From assembly GCA_045576335.1 (NCBI GenBank), contig JAZNGH010000047.1, positions 1 to 64,000 of the forward strand: a stretch of DNA of 64,000 bases, written 5' to 3'. Each line of letters opens with the position of its first letter. Positions within the stretch are counted from its first letter, which is position 1. A program made the translations under genes and the position numbers. Of the stretch, positions 43,311 to 53,118 are shown piece by piece. The notes beneath the pieces were generated by a model. That model was not told the DNA's origin, made no database searches, and worked only from the letters and a program-made list of their open reading frames with translations. The DNA is from Scatosoma sp045576335 (GTDB taxonomy: Bacteria > Bacillota > Clostridia > Christensenellales > Borkfalkiaceae).

Positions 43311-45524
43311 ATGTTGGAGTTGTTAGCACCCGCGGGCAGCACGGAATGTGCAGAAGCGGCAATCAACAACGGCGCAAACGCCGTATATCTTGGCTTAAAC
43401 GCCTTTTCCGCCCGTCAAAGTGCGACGAATTTTGACGAGGCGGCGTTTTGCGCTATCGTGCGCAAAGCGCGCTTTTGCGGCGTAAAAGTATACGTTGCAA
43501 TGAATACGGTGGTTAAAGACGAGGAATTGCCCGCCTTTTTGCAGGCGTTGTCTTTTGCGTGGAACGAGGGTGCGGACGCAATCATTTTGCAGGACGCGCT
43601 TTTAGGCAAGCGTATTCATGCGAAATACCCAGAAATCGAATTGCATTTAAGCACCCAAGCAGGGGTATGCAATGCGGAGGGCGCGGCGTATGCAAAAAGC
43701 TGTGGTTTTTCCCGCGTGATCCTTGCCAGAGAAACACCGCTTGCGGAAATTAAAAAAATTTCTTCCATAATAGAAACGGAAGCGTTTGTACAAGGCGCTT
43801 TGTGTACTTGTTTTTCAGGACAATGCTATTTTTCCTCGTTCGTTGGCGGGAACAGCGGTAATCGCGGCAGATGCAAGCAGCCTTGCCGAAAATTATATAC
43901 GTATGACCGAAACGGCAATACCGATAAAAATTACGCGCTGTCCTTGTCCGACCTTTGCGTGGGCGAGGATATAAGCAAATATATCGAAGCAGGCGTAACC
44001 TCTTTTAAGATTGAGGGGCGTATGCGACGCGCGGAATACGTTGCGGCGGCAACGCGGTACTATCGCGCGCTTTTAGACGAAGCGGACGAGGCTTCGCGTG
44101 CATTGTCCGACCTTCGTCGAACCTACAATCGCGGTAATTATACCAAGGGCTTGGCGTTTGGTCAGGATAAACGCTTTTTATCAACCGCGGTGCAAGGTCA
44201 TCTTGGGGAAAAGGTTGGCGTAGTTAAGGTTGTAAATGGAAAATTCCTTGTTGAAAGTACTTTTTCTCCTCGTATCGGTGACGCGTTCAAAATTTTGCGC
44301 GACGGTAAAGAAATCGGCGGTGCGGTCTATCAGAAAACGGAAGGGAAATTCTTTGTAATCGCTTCAAAAATCCGTTTGAAAAACGGCGATGGCGTGTTTG
44401 TTACGACGGATACCGCGCTCAACGAACGACTCTTAAAGGAAAGAAAATACGGAACGCTTTTCATAAATTTGCGCTTTCAAGAGGGGGAAAAACCCGTTGC
44501 TATTTGCAACGATATCGTATATTACGGCGAGAAGCCCTTACAATCGGCACAAAACCGTCCTTTAACGGAACAGGAGTTTCAAGCTTGCTTCTTAAAAACG
44601 GACGGATTGCCCGTGGAAGTGAAATTTTCAAAAATCGAGCTAACGGGAAATATTTTTATGGCTAAATCTGAATTAAATGCGTTTCGCCGTGCCTTTTACG
44701 ATAAGGTTTGCGAAAATCTCGTCAAAAAGGGTCGTACGCCCATTGTTTTGGACTTATCCTTACAAAATAACGAAAGGCCAAACACAAAAAACGAGAAAAC
44801 GGCAGTAATTGCAAATGATTTTACGAACGTACAGACGGATATTGCCATATATAAAGCAGACGCTTACGGTGCAAGCTTACCGCGCTCGTTTACAGCGGGT
44901 AATTTTGAAAAATATATTTATTATCCCGCGTTTGCAACGGAAAAAGACGTGTCTGCAATCGACGCTTGGATAGAGGAGACGCCCGTAGACGGAGTATATA
45001 TTGAAAATTACGGCGGCATAGTTTTTGCCAAGCAGCGCGGCTTGAAGATTTTTGCGGGAACGGGCTTGCATATTTTTAACGCCGTATCCCTTTCTTCCCT
45101 GTTGGACGAGGGCGTGGAATATTACGCACTTTCCAAGGAAGCCAACGAAAGGGAGCTGCAAGCTTTAATTTGGGATAATGCTTTCGTTCTTTCGTCGGGG
45201 AATATTAAAATTATGGACCTTTGTTATTGTCCGTTTGGGAAAACCTGCAAAAATTGCGACAAGAAAACGCTTTATTCTCTAACGGACGAAAACGACCGAA
45301 AATTCCCCGTGCGCCGCTTTACGGACGCAAGCGGGAATTGCCGATTTGAAGTATATAATTGCGCGGATTTAGTTGGAAAAGGCGTAGACGGTGCGGGAAA
45401 GCTGCTGGATTTAACGCTTGTTACGGACAAGCAAAAGGCAATCAATGCCATATTAGATGAAGCAGCACAAAAAACGGTATATCAAAAATGCACTTCGGGG
45501 CATTTCAAACGCGGGGTATTATGA
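43311..45524 (+). CDS. U32 family peptidase with DUF3656 domain
   Basis: 737 residues. The front ~300 residues are U32 (LLAPAGSTECAEAAINNGANAVYLG, with QGALCTCFSGQCYFSS and GNRGRCKQPCR carrying the conserved Cys set). The DUF3656/collagenase-like part follows. Related proteins (RlhA, TrhP) catalyse prephenate-dependent hydroxylation of RNA, so an RNA-modification role is more likely than proteolysis. The stop overlaps mutS2 (ATGA). Confidence 0.9.
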   Translation: MLELLAPAGSTECAEAAINNGANAVYLGLNAFSARQSATNFDEAAFCAIVRKARFCGVKVYVAMNTVVKDEELPAFLQALSFAWNEGADAIILQDALLGKRIHAKYPEIELHLSTQAGVCNAEGAAYAKSCGFSRVILARETPLAEIKKISSIIETEAFVQGALCTCFSGQCYFSSFVGGNSGNRGRCKQPCRKLYTYDRNGNTDKNYALSLSDLCVGEDISKYIEAGVTSFKIEGRMRRAEYVAAATRYYRALLDEADEASRALSDLRRTYNRGNYTKGLAFGQDKRFLSTAVQGHLGEKVGVVKVVNGKFLVESTFSPRIGDAFKILRDGKEIGGAVYQKTEGKFFVIASKIRLKNGDGVFVTTDTALNERLLKERKYGTLFINLRFQEGEKPVAICNDIVYYGEKPLQSAQNRPLTEQEFQACFLKTDGLPVEVKFSKIELTGNIFMAKSELNAFRRAFYDKVCENLVKKGRTPIVLDLSLQNNERPNTKNEKTAVIANDFTNVQTDIAIYKADAYGASLPRSFTAGNFEKYIYYPAFATEKDVSAIDAWIEETPVDGVYIENYGGIVFAKQRGLKIFAGTGLHIFNAVSLSSLLDEGVEYYALSKEANERELQALIWDNAFVLSSGNIKIMDLCYCPFGKTCKNCDKKTLYSLTDENDRKFPVRRFTDASGNCRFEVYNCADLVGKGVDGAGKLLDLTLVTDKQKAINAILDEAAQKTVYQKCTSGHFKRGVL

Positions 45525-47893
45525 ACGCAAGAGCAATCGAAAAAACGGAACTGAATAAGATATTGACACTTGCGGCGGGATACGCTACCCTTGACGGCGG
45601 AAAAGCAAGGCTTATCCGTACGCTACCCACTTCCTCTCTTGCGGAAGCAAAAAAACGCTTGCAGGAAACGGAGGAATGTATTGCCTTACTCTTTACACAT
45701 GGGGTATCCAAGGTTGAATATTTCCCGCCGTTTTCAGACGAAATAGGGCGAGCGAAAAAGGGTTCGTCGCTTTCTTGTGCAGAGCTTTTGAAAGTCGAAA
45801 ATCTGTTGCGTAGCGCGAGGATTGCACATACGAGCATAACCGCACTTGCGGGTGATGATATCCGCATTATGAAGGATTTAACAGACGCAATTTATTACGA
45901 TGAGAGCTTGGAGGAAGATATCAAAACCAAGATATTAAACGATACCGAGGTAAGCGATTATGCCAGCGATAAGCTGTATACCGTTCGTCGGGAAATCCGT
46001 TTGTTAAACGAGCGTATTCGCGCGCGGCTTGCTGAATATTTGACGGGGAGCGAGGGGAAATATTTGCAGGACGGTATCGTGACTATGCGCGATAACCGCT
46101 ACGTTTTACCCGTTCGCGCCGAATATAAACGCAATATCAAGGGCTTTATCCACGACCGCTCCGCAAGCGGCGCAACCTTTTTTATCGAGCCCGAAGAAGT
46201 CCTTGAAATGAACAACGAGCTGCGTTCACTTGCCATAGACGAAAAGGAAGAGGTGGAAAGAATTTTAGGCGAGCTTTCGAGAAGAGCGGGCTTTATCAGC
46301 GACGAGCTCGTCAAGGATATCGAGGTACTTGAAGAGATAGATTGCGCTTACGCGCGCGCCGAATATGCATATAAGCTTTCTTGCGTTCGTCCTGAAATCA
46401 ACGATAACGGTATCGTACAAATCGAGCAGGGGCGGCATCCGCTTATCGATAGAAAAAAGGTCGTTCCCGTGAGTTTGGCGTTGGGTAAGGATTACCGATT
46501 TTTGCTTATCAGCGGACCGAATACGGGCGGTAAAACGGTCACCTTAAAGATGGTCGGGCTGTTTTGTATGATGGCTATGTGCGGCTTGTTTGTGCCCGCA
46601 AAGCGCGCTGTTTTGTCCGTGTTTGACGAAATATATTGCGACGTGGGCGACGCGCAAAGCATTGAAGAGAGCTTGTCCACCTTTTCTTCTCATATTACGA
46701 ACATAATCCATATCGTCAACAATGCGAACGCGCGAAGTTTGGTTTTGATAGACGAGCTGGGCGGTGGAACGGACCCCGACGAAGGACAAGCCCTTGCAAA
46801 AGCCATCGTTTCTCATTTATTGCAAACGGGCGCGGCGGGCGTGGTTACAACGCATTATACGGCTTTGAAGGAATTTGCCTTTTCCGCTTCGGGGATAGAA
46901 AACGCTTGTATGGAATTTGACTCCGACACATTACAGCCCTTGTATATAATCCGTATCGGCTTGCCGGGGTCGAGTAACGCTTTGGCGATTTCCCGCCGTT
47001 TGGGCTTGAAAGAAAGTATCTTAAACGAAGCACTCGGCAATCTTTCCGCCGACGGACAAAAATTTGAAAATATCGTTCGTAGTGCGGAGGAAAGCCGTAT
47101 ACGCGCGGAAGAAACGCTCCGTGAAACGAACCTCTTAAAAGCGGAATGGCAGGAAAAGCTCCGCGCTTTGCAAGCGGAAGAGGAAAAGCTCAAAAGGGAA
47201 AAAGAAAAATTATCCGTTTCCGCAAAAACGGAGGCAAGGCGTATCATCAACGAAAAAACGGCGGAAGCGGAGGAGCTTTTAGAGGAAATCGAAAAGATTT
47301 TCGCAAAAGAAAGCGTTTCCGAAGCCGACCTTATCAAGGCGCGTACGCTGAAAAACCGTTTGGGAGATAAAGCGTTTGATAACGAACGTGAAGAGATTGT
47401 TCGCCCGCAATATAAGCAAGCGACGGAAAAGGACTTGAAGGTCGGCGCAAAGGTGTACGTCAAAAGCATCAATCAAGAGGGCGTTTTACAAAGCGTTCGT
47501 CCACAGAAAAAGGAAGCGGAGATATTATGCGGCAATATCCGTATCCGCAGTAAATTTTCCGATATTTCCGTACTAATCGGCGGGGAAAAGGCGCAAACTG
47601 TTAAAAAAGAAAGCGTGCAAATCAAAAAAACGCTGGCAACAAGACCCGCACCCTCCTTGGAAATCAACGTAATCGGCATGACCGTTCACGAGGCTTTGCC
47701 CGAAGTGGAAGCCTTTATCGACGCGGCTGTGATTGCGAATTTGGAAGAGGTGCGTATCGTGCACGGCGTGGGCACGGGAAAGCTCCGCGCGGGTATTCAC
47801 GAGTTTTTGCGTGGGCATAAAAACGTTGCCGAATACCGTCTTGGCAAATACGGTGAGGGCGAAACGGGCGTTACAATCGTGAAAATAAAATAA
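45521..47893 (+). CDS. mutS2: MutS2 (RqcU-type) ATPase/endonuclease
   Basis: 790 residues from ATG 45521, which overlaps the U32 stop; the frame from 45488 extends back into that gene. Walker A GPNTGGKTVT (about 338-347), Walker B LVLIDELGGGTDP, coiled coil (520-640), and a C-terminal Smr domain (VHGVGTGKLRAGIHEFL). Acts on branched DNA and, in Bacillus, on collided ribosomes. Confidence 0.95.
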   Translation: MNARAIEKTELNKILTLAAGYATLDGGKARLIRTLPTSSLAEAKKRLQETEECIALLFTHGVSKVEYFPPFSDEIGRAKKGSSLSCAELLKVENLLRSARIAHTSITALAGDDIRIMKDLTDAIYYDESLEEDIKTKILNDTEVSDYASDKLYTVRREIRLLNERIRARLAEYLTGSEGKYLQDGIVTMRDNRYVLPVRAEYKRNIKGFIHDRSASGATFFIEPEEVLEMNNELRSLAIDEKEEVERILGELSRRAGFISDELVKDIEVLEEIDCAYARAEYAYKLSCVRPEINDNGIVQIEQGRHPLIDRKKVVPVSLALGKDYRFLLISGPNTGGKTVTLKMVGLFCMMAMCGLFVPAKRAVLSVFDEIYCDVGDAQSIEESLSTFSSHITNIIHIVNNANARSLVLIDELGGGTDPDEGQALAKAIVSHLLQTGAAGVVTTHYTALKEFAFSASGIENACMEFDSDTLQPLYIIRIGLPGSSNALAISRRLGLKESILNEALGNLSADGQKFENIVRSAEESRIRAEETLRETNLLKAEWQEKLRALQAEEEKLKREKEKLSVSAKTEARRIINEKTAEAEELLEEIEKIFAKESVSEADLIKARTLKNRLGDKAFDNEREEIVRPQYKQATEKDLKVGAKVYVKSINQEGVLQSVRPQKKEAEILCGNIRIRSKFSDISVLIGGEKAQTVKKESVQIKKTLATRPAPSLEINVIGMTVHEALPEVEAFIDAAVIANLEEVRIVHGVGTGKLRAGIHEFLRGHKNVAEYRLGKYGEGETGVTIVKIK

Positions 47894-47907
47894 TATACTG
47901 TCATAAC

Positions 47908-47950
47908 CGCGAAAAAAGAAAAATAGGATATTACGAAATCTTTTTTCGTG
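47908..47950 (+). terminator. Hairpin between mutS2 and the NodB-fold gene
   Basis: 12-bp arms (47908-47919 and 47939-47950, one imperfect pair) around a 19-nt loop; the 3' arm contains TTTTTT and ends next to the RBS GGGG of the next gene, so it may terminate or shield that RBS. Confidence 0.5.
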
Positions 47951-47961
47951 GGGTAAAGTAA

Positions 47962-48711
47962 ATGAAAAAATGCGTAACGACCTTCGCTTCCCGTCAATCC
48001 TTAAAAATGCAGGCGTTGACAAATCTTGTTTTAGGCGTATTAGTGCTTTCGGTGGGGGCATTGTGTTTATCCGCTTCCGAGAATTCGCTGGAAACGAAAG
48101 GAGGCGAAGCAGACGTTTACCGTTCCGCCGACGCAAGCTCTACGGGCGTTTCTTTGATGTTTAACGTATATTGGGGAACGGAAGAGGTATACCGCATTTT
48201 GGATATATTACAAGACTACGAAGCGAAGGCCACCTTTTTTATCGGCGGTTGCTGGGCGGACGATAACGTAGAATGTTTGCGCGCCATCTATTCCGCAGGT
48301 CACGAAATTGGTAATCACGGTTATTTTCATAAGGACCATTCCAAAATGTCCCTTCTTGAAAATCAAAAAGAGATATCCTCTTGCAACCGTTTTATCGAGC
48401 TTGCCATCGGCGAAAAACCCAATTTATTCGCGCCGCCCTCGGGCGCGTACGGGGAAAGCACTTTGCTTTCTTGTAGAACGTTGGAAATGAAAACGATTTT
48501 ATGGTCGCGTGATACGATTGACTGGCGGGATAAGGACGCTTCGCTTATCTACACGCGCGCGACGAAAAATATCAAAGGCGGAGAATTTGTGTTAATGCAC
48601 CCTATGAGCGCAACGGCAGACGCCTTGGACGACGTTTTGAAATATTATCAATCGCAATCGCTTTCCGCGGTTACGGTATCGGAAAATTTACAGATAAAAA
48701 ATCAAGGATAA
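47962..48711 (+). CDS. NodB-fold polysaccharide deacetylase family protein
   Basis: 249 residues with an N-terminal membrane or signal segment (20-40). Zinc-binding HEIGNHGYFH with both His, and motif 3 FAPPSGAYG, are present. The first motif, TFDDGP in normal enzymes, is replaced by MFNVYWGTEE, without the catalytic Asp. This matches a Firmicutes subgroup I recall with N-V-Y-W-G. Extracytoplasmic; a peptidoglycan or spore-related deacetylase or a non-catalytic relative. Confidence 0.82.
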   Translation: MKKCVTTFASRQSLKMQALTNLVLGVLVLSVGALCLSASENSLETKGGEADVYRSADASSTGVSLMFNVYWGTEEVYRILDILQDYEAKATFFIGGCWADDNVECLRAIYSAGHEIGNHGYFHKDHSKMSLLENQKEISSCNRFIELAIGEKPNLFAPPSGAYGESTLLSCRTLEMKTILWSRDTIDWRDKDASLIYTRATKNIKGGEFVLMHPMSATADALDDVLKYYQSQSLSAVTVSENLQIKNQG

Positions 48712-48715
48712 AGAT

Positions 48716-49954
48716 ATGATATTTGAAAAGAAATACGAAAACGGGCTTCGGCTCGTAGTAAAACAAATGCAGGGACTTATGTCGGTGACTATGGGCATAC
48801 TCGTAGGTACTGGCGCGAGCGTGGAAACGGACGTAGAAGACGGTATCTCGCATTTTATCGAACATATGCAGTTCAAGGGCACGAAAAAACGTAACGCGTT
48901 TGAGGTTTCCGATGCTTTTGATAGGCTTGGCGCGCAAGTAAACGCTTTTACGGGCAAGGATTTGACTTGCTATTATTCCAAGTGTACTTCCGAACACACC
49001 GCGGAATGCTTTGAGTGTCTTTCCGACCTGTTTTTGAACGCTACCTATCCCGAAGAAGAAATGGAAAGGGAAAAAGGTGTGGTGTGCGAAGAGATTTCTA
49101 TGAACGAGGACACGCCCGAGGATTTGTGCTTGGACCTTTTGGCGGGCGCGTTTTACGGTAAGGAAAACTACGGGAGAAATATTCTCGGTACGGCGAAAAA
49201 TGTAAAGAGTTTTACCGTCGCGGATATACAAAAATACAAAAAAGCCAGATATTGTCCTGAAAATATCGTCATTTCATTTGCAGGCACAATCGATAAGACT
49301 ACCGCGCAAGCGCTTGTCGAGGAATATTTCGGTACGCTTGAAAAGGGCGCGTTTGAAAAGCGTACGCCCGTGCTTATTACGGAAAGAAAGAGCCTCGTCA
49401 AGAAAAAATCCATTGAGCAGATGCATATTGCCATGGCTTTCCCTTCCGTCGCAAGGGGCAGCGAAATCGAGGACGTGGCGGGCGCAATCAACGGGATTTT
49501 GGGCGGGTCTATGAGCTCCCGTCTGTTCCAAGAAGTGCGCGAAAAACGCGGTCTTGCGTATTCCGTGTATTCGTATATTTCCTCTTTTGCGGAGTGTGGC
49601 TCGCAAATCGTTTACGCGGGTGTAAATCCCGCACAAAAGCAGTCCGCCTACGACGCAATTTGCGAGGTCGTACGCGATATCCGCAAAAACGGTGTGACGG
49701 AAGAAGAATTTTTGCGTAGCCGCGAGCAAATGAAATCGGGAATGTTTTTCAGCAACGAAAGCACGAACGCGCAAATGCTTTTGTACGGCAAATATATGTT
49801 GTATTTCAATAAAATATTCGATTTCCAAAAGCGTTTGGATTCCATTAACGCAATGACGCACGAGCACGCAATGGAAACGGCAAAAACAATGTTTGACGAA
49901 ACTCAAAAGGCGGTCGCTTTGGTCGGGAATACAAGTAGAGCTTTCAAATTATAA
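48716..49954 (+). CDS. M16 family zinc peptidase
   Basis: 412 residues. Inverted zinc motif HFIEH (in GISHFIEHMQFKGT) and the downstream Glu (CEEISMNEDTPED) are complete, so it should be active. One-domain pitrilysin type such as YmxG/MlpA of Bacillus. No signal peptide. Four bases after the previous gene and two bases before the next. Confidence 0.93.
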   Translation: MIFEKKYENGLRLVVKQMQGLMSVTMGILVGTGASVETDVEDGISHFIEHMQFKGTKKRNAFEVSDAFDRLGAQVNAFTGKDLTCYYSKCTSEHTAECFECLSDLFLNATYPEEEMEREKGVVCEEISMNEDTPEDLCLDLLAGAFYGKENYGRNILGTAKNVKSFTVADIQKYKKARYCPENIVISFAGTIDKTTAQALVEEYFGTLEKGAFEKRTPVLITERKSLVKKKSIEQMHIAMAFPSVARGSEIEDVAGAINGILGGSMSSRLFQEVREKRGLAYSVYSYISSFAECGSQIVYAGVNPAQKQSAYDAICEVVRDIRKNGVTEEEFLRSREQMKSGMFFSNESTNAQMLLYGKYMLYFNKIFDFQKRLDSINAMTHEHAMETAKTMFDETQKAVALVGNTSRAFKL

Positions 49955-49956
49955 AA

Positions 49957-50460
49957 ATGAAAAAGGTTGGTTTTAACCCCATATTCGATACGGGCAGCAA
50001 GGTGCTTGTACTGGGCAGCTTTCCGTCGGTGAAAAGTCGGGAAATTGAATTTTATTATGGCAATAAACAAAACCGTTTCTGGAAAATGCTTTGCGGGTAT
50101 TTCGCCGAGCCCGTTCCCGAAAGCGTGGCGTTAAAAAAGGAATTTTTACGACGAAATCATATCGCGCTTTGGGATATGGTCACCGCTTGTGAAATTGAAG
50201 GCTCTTCGGACGCGTCGGTGAAAAACGCGGAAACGGCGGATTTATCGGCGGTGCTTTTACACGCGCCGATACAAAAGATTCTTCTCAACGGTACGCTTGC
50301 ATATAATTTATTCGTGGAAAAATACGCGGATATTTCCATTCCGTATGAAAAAATGCCTTCGACGAGCCCCGCAAATCCGCGCTACGACGAAAAGACGTGG
50401 TGGAAGGCTCTCGATGAAGTATTTGCGATAAAAAACAAAAGGAGCGGCTTCGTTCCTTGA
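49957..50460 (+). CDS. DNA-deoxyinosine glycosylase (UDG superfamily)
   Basis: 167 residues. UDG-fold motifs: LVLGSFPSVKS near the front, FYYGNKQNRFW, ALWDMV, LNGTLAYNLF, and MPSTSPANPRY at the end. These fit family 6 hypoxanthine-DNA glycosylases, which remove deaminated adenine. Tightly packed after the M16 gene. Confidence 0.88.
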   Translation: MKKVGFNPIFDTGSKVLVLGSFPSVKSREIEFYYGNKQNRFWKMLCGYFAEPVPESVALKKEFLRRNHIALWDMVTACEIEGSSDASVKNAETADLSAVLLHAPIQKILLNGTLAYNLFVEKYADISIPYEKMPSTSPANPRYDEKTWWKALDEVFAIKNKRSGFVP

Positions 50461-50483
50461 AAATAAAAAAGAAAAGGTAAATT

Positions 50484-52655
50484 ATGGACATCTTACAAAC
50501 GATTACGGAGGAATTTAACTTAACGCAATCCCACGCGAAAAATATTCTCGCTTTGCTTGACGAGGGGAATACCGTTCCCTTTATTGCGCGGTACAGAAAA
50601 GAAATGACGGGGAATTGCGACGATCAGATTTTGCGCGAATTGAGCGACCGTTTGGATTATCTTCGCGGCTTGGAAAAGCGCAAGGAAGAGGTTGCGAATG
50701 CAATCACCGAGCAAGGCAAGATGACGGAGGATATTCGCCTTGCTTTGGATAAAGCGAAAATTTTGACGGAAGTAGAGGATATATACCGTCCTTATAAGCA
50801 AAAGCGCAAGACGCGCGCCTCCGTGGCGATAGCCAAAGGCTTGCAACCGTTTGCCGATAGTATTCTATTGCAAGATAAAACGCTTGACGTTGTCAAGGAA
50901 GCGGAAAAATATCTTTCAGAGGAAGTAAAAACGGTCGCGGAAGCGATTGACGGCGCGCGGGATATTATCGCCGAAACCATTTCCGACGACGCGCAAACGC
51001 GCAAAAAATTACGTAATTTCTTCTTCCGTCACGGTGAGCTCGTGTCCTCGTACGCAAAAGGCAAAGAGGAAGCGGACGAAACGAAAACGTATGAAACGTA
51101 CGCTTCTTACCGCGAGGCGGTCGGCGAGGTCAAGGGCTATCGCGTGCTCGCGCTGAACCGCGGTGAAAAGGAAGAATTTTTGAAGGTTTCCGTTCAAGTG
51201 GATACGGATTTTGCCAAGCGTATTACTGCATCTAATTTCTTGAAAGACGGCGGGGAAAGCACGCGTATCGTAAAAGAAGCGGCAGAGGACGGATACGAGC
51301 GTTTGATTGCGTCGTCCGTGGAAAGAGAAATTCGCGCACAGCTATTCGAGGCTGCCAGCGAGCAGGCAATCAAAACCTTTGAATTGAACTTAAAGCCGCT
51401 TTTGATGCAACCGCCCGTTAAAAATAAAATCACCATGGGCTGGGACCCCGCTTTCCGCACGGGCTGTAAAATTTGCGTCGTGGACGGTACGGGCAAGGTT
51501 TTGGATAAAACGGTGGTATATCCCACGCCGCCGCAAAACAAAACGGAAGAAGCCAAAGCCGTTTTGAAAAAACTGATTGCAAAGTACGGCGTAGAGGTCA
51601 TTTCTTGCGGAAACGGTACGGCGAGCAAAGAGAGTGAAATATTTATCGTGGAGCTCATTCACGAAATCAAAGCGGAAACGGGCAGAGAAGTCGGATACGT
51701 GATCGTCAGCGAAGCGGGCGCGAGCGTATACTCCGCAAGTGCACTCGGTGCGGAAGAATTCCCCGATTACGACGTTACGGCAAGAAGTGCGGTATCTATT
51801 GCCCGTCGTTTGCAAGACCCGCTTGCAGAATTGATTAAAATCGACCCCAAGTCAATCGGCGTCGGACAGTATCAGCACGATATGAACGAAAAACGCCTGG
51901 ACGGCGCGCTTGCGGGCGTGTTAGAGGATTGCGTAAACAGCGTTGGTGTGGATTTGAATACGGCGAGCGTATCGCTTTTGAAATACGTGGCGGGCTTGAA
52001 CGCTTCCGTGGCAAAAAATATCGTTGCGTACCGTGAAGCGAACGGCAAATTCAAATCGAGAAAGCAGCTTTTGAAAGTGCCGAAGCTCGGCGAAAAGGCG
52101 TATACGCAATGCGCGGGCTTCTTGCGTATCGACGACGGCGACAACGTTTTTGATAACACTGCCGTTCACCCCGAATCGTACGAAAAAGCGGAAAAACTTC
52201 TCTCGCTTTTCGCGTATACGAAAGAGGACGTTCGCGCGCGAAGAATTGCCGATTTGCGTACGAGATTACAAGCCTACGGCGAAGAAAAAGCGGCGAGGGA
52301 AACGGAGCTTGATAAAGCCACGCTCGCGGATATCGTCACAGAGCTTATGAAACCGGGGCGCGATATACGCGAAAGCTTGCCTGCACCCGTTTTGCGTAAA
52401 GAGCTTTTAAGTATAGCGGATTTGAAGGTGGGTATGGAAATTACGGGCACGGTACGAAACGTCGTGGATTTCGGCGCGTTCGTGGATATCGGCGTACACC
52501 AAGACGGGCTCGTGCATATTTCGGAAATCACGGATAAATTCCTTCGTCACCCGTCGGAAGTATTAAAAGTAGGGCAAGTGGTACAGGTACGCGTAAAAGA
52601 GGTAGACGTCAAGAAAAATCGTATCGGTTTGACTATGCGTAAGAAGAATAAATAA
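50484..52655 (+). CDS. tex: Tex-type RNA-binding transcription accessory protein
   Basis: 723 residues. N-terminal Tex helical region (FIARYRKEMTGNCDDQILREL), YqgF/RNase H-like core (GWDPAFRTGCKICVVD), HhH repeats (GVDLNTASVSLLKYVAGL) and a C-terminal S1 domain (VGMEITGTVRNVVDFGAFVDIG). Length and order match Tex. RBS AAAGG. Confidence 0.95.
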   Translation: MDILQTITEEFNLTQSHAKNILALLDEGNTVPFIARYRKEMTGNCDDQILRELSDRLDYLRGLEKRKEEVANAITEQGKMTEDIRLALDKAKILTEVEDIYRPYKQKRKTRASVAIAKGLQPFADSILLQDKTLDVVKEAEKYLSEEVKTVAEAIDGARDIIAETISDDAQTRKKLRNFFFRHGELVSSYAKGKEEADETKTYETYASYREAVGEVKGYRVLALNRGEKEEFLKVSVQVDTDFAKRITASNFLKDGGESTRIVKEAAEDGYERLIASSVEREIRAQLFEAASEQAIKTFELNLKPLLMQPPVKNKITMGWDPAFRTGCKICVVDGTGKVLDKTVVYPTPPQNKTEEAKAVLKKLIAKYGVEVISCGNGTASKESEIFIVELIHEIKAETGREVGYVIVSEAGASVYSASALGAEEFPDYDVTARSAVSIARRLQDPLAELIKIDPKSIGVGQYQHDMNEKRLDGALAGVLEDCVNSVGVDLNTASVSLLKYVAGLNASVAKNIVAYREANGKFKSRKQLLKVPKLGEKAYTQCAGFLRIDDGDNVFDNTAVHPESYEKAEKLLSLFAYTKEDVRARRIADLRTRLQAYGEEKAARETELDKATLADIVTELMKPGRDIRESLPAPVLRKELLSIADLKVGMEITGTVRNVVDFGAFVDIGVHQDGLVHISEITDKFLRHPSEVLKVGQVVQVRVKEVDVKKNRIGLTMRKKNK

Positions 52656-52670
52656 TTTCGTGGAAAATAC

Positions 52671-52699
52671 TTGACTTTTTCAAACGCTTATATTAAAAT
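52671..52699 (+). promoter_or_regulatory. acpP promoter
   Basis: TTGACT (52671-52676), a 17-bp spacer and TAAAAT (52694-52699). Confidence 0.68.
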
Positions 52700-52744
52700 A
52701 TATATAAAAGTGTAAAGGCTTTGAAATTAACGGAGGATACTTAT

Positions 52745-52972
52745 ATGTTGGAAAAAATTCAGGCAATGCTTGCCGAGGCACTCAATTTACCCGTAGAAAA
52801 AGTTACGGCAGATGCGAAAATCGTTGACGATCTTGGCGCGGATTCTTTGGACGTTGTCGAGCTTTTGAGCCGTCTTGAAGACGAATACGGGATTATGATT
52901 CCTGACGACGAGGTGGAAAATCTCGTTACGGTAGGCGACGTTGCAGCGGAACTTGAAAAACTTATAAAATAA
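52745..52972 (+). CDS. acpP: Acyl carrier protein
   Basis: 75 residues from ATG 52745 (GGAGG 9-13 bases upstream; the frame from 52721 lies before the RBS). GADSLDVVE holds Ser34 for phosphopantetheine. Acidic four-helix protein of fatty acid synthesis. Monocistronic with its own promoter and terminator. Confidence 0.95.
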   Translation: MLEKIQAMLAEALNLPVEKVTADAKIVDDLGADSLDVVELLSRLEDEYGIMIPDDEVENLVTVGDVAAELEKLIK

Positions 52973-52987
52973 TCATTAACACACGGA

Positions 52988-53018
52988 AAAAAGCCTCGAT
53001 TTATGCGAGGCTTTTTTT
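52988..53018 (+). terminator. Terminator after acpP
   Basis: An 11-bp stem (52988-52998 with 53006-53016) with the GCCTCG core, then TTTTTTT. Confidence 0.92.
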
Positions 53019-53058
53019 CTTTTACGCGCTTTTGTTGATTTTTTAGGCGTGGAAACGA

Positions 53059-53087
53059 TTGCTTAAAAATGGATTATATGTTATAAT
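53059..53087 (+). promoter_or_regulatory. Promoter of the ABC-F gene
   Basis: TTGCTT (53059-53064), a 17-bp spacer and TATAAT (53082-53087). Confidence 0.68.
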
Positions 53088-53118
53088 CTTCAAGGAAATA
53101 AAATTTTGAGGTGTAAAG

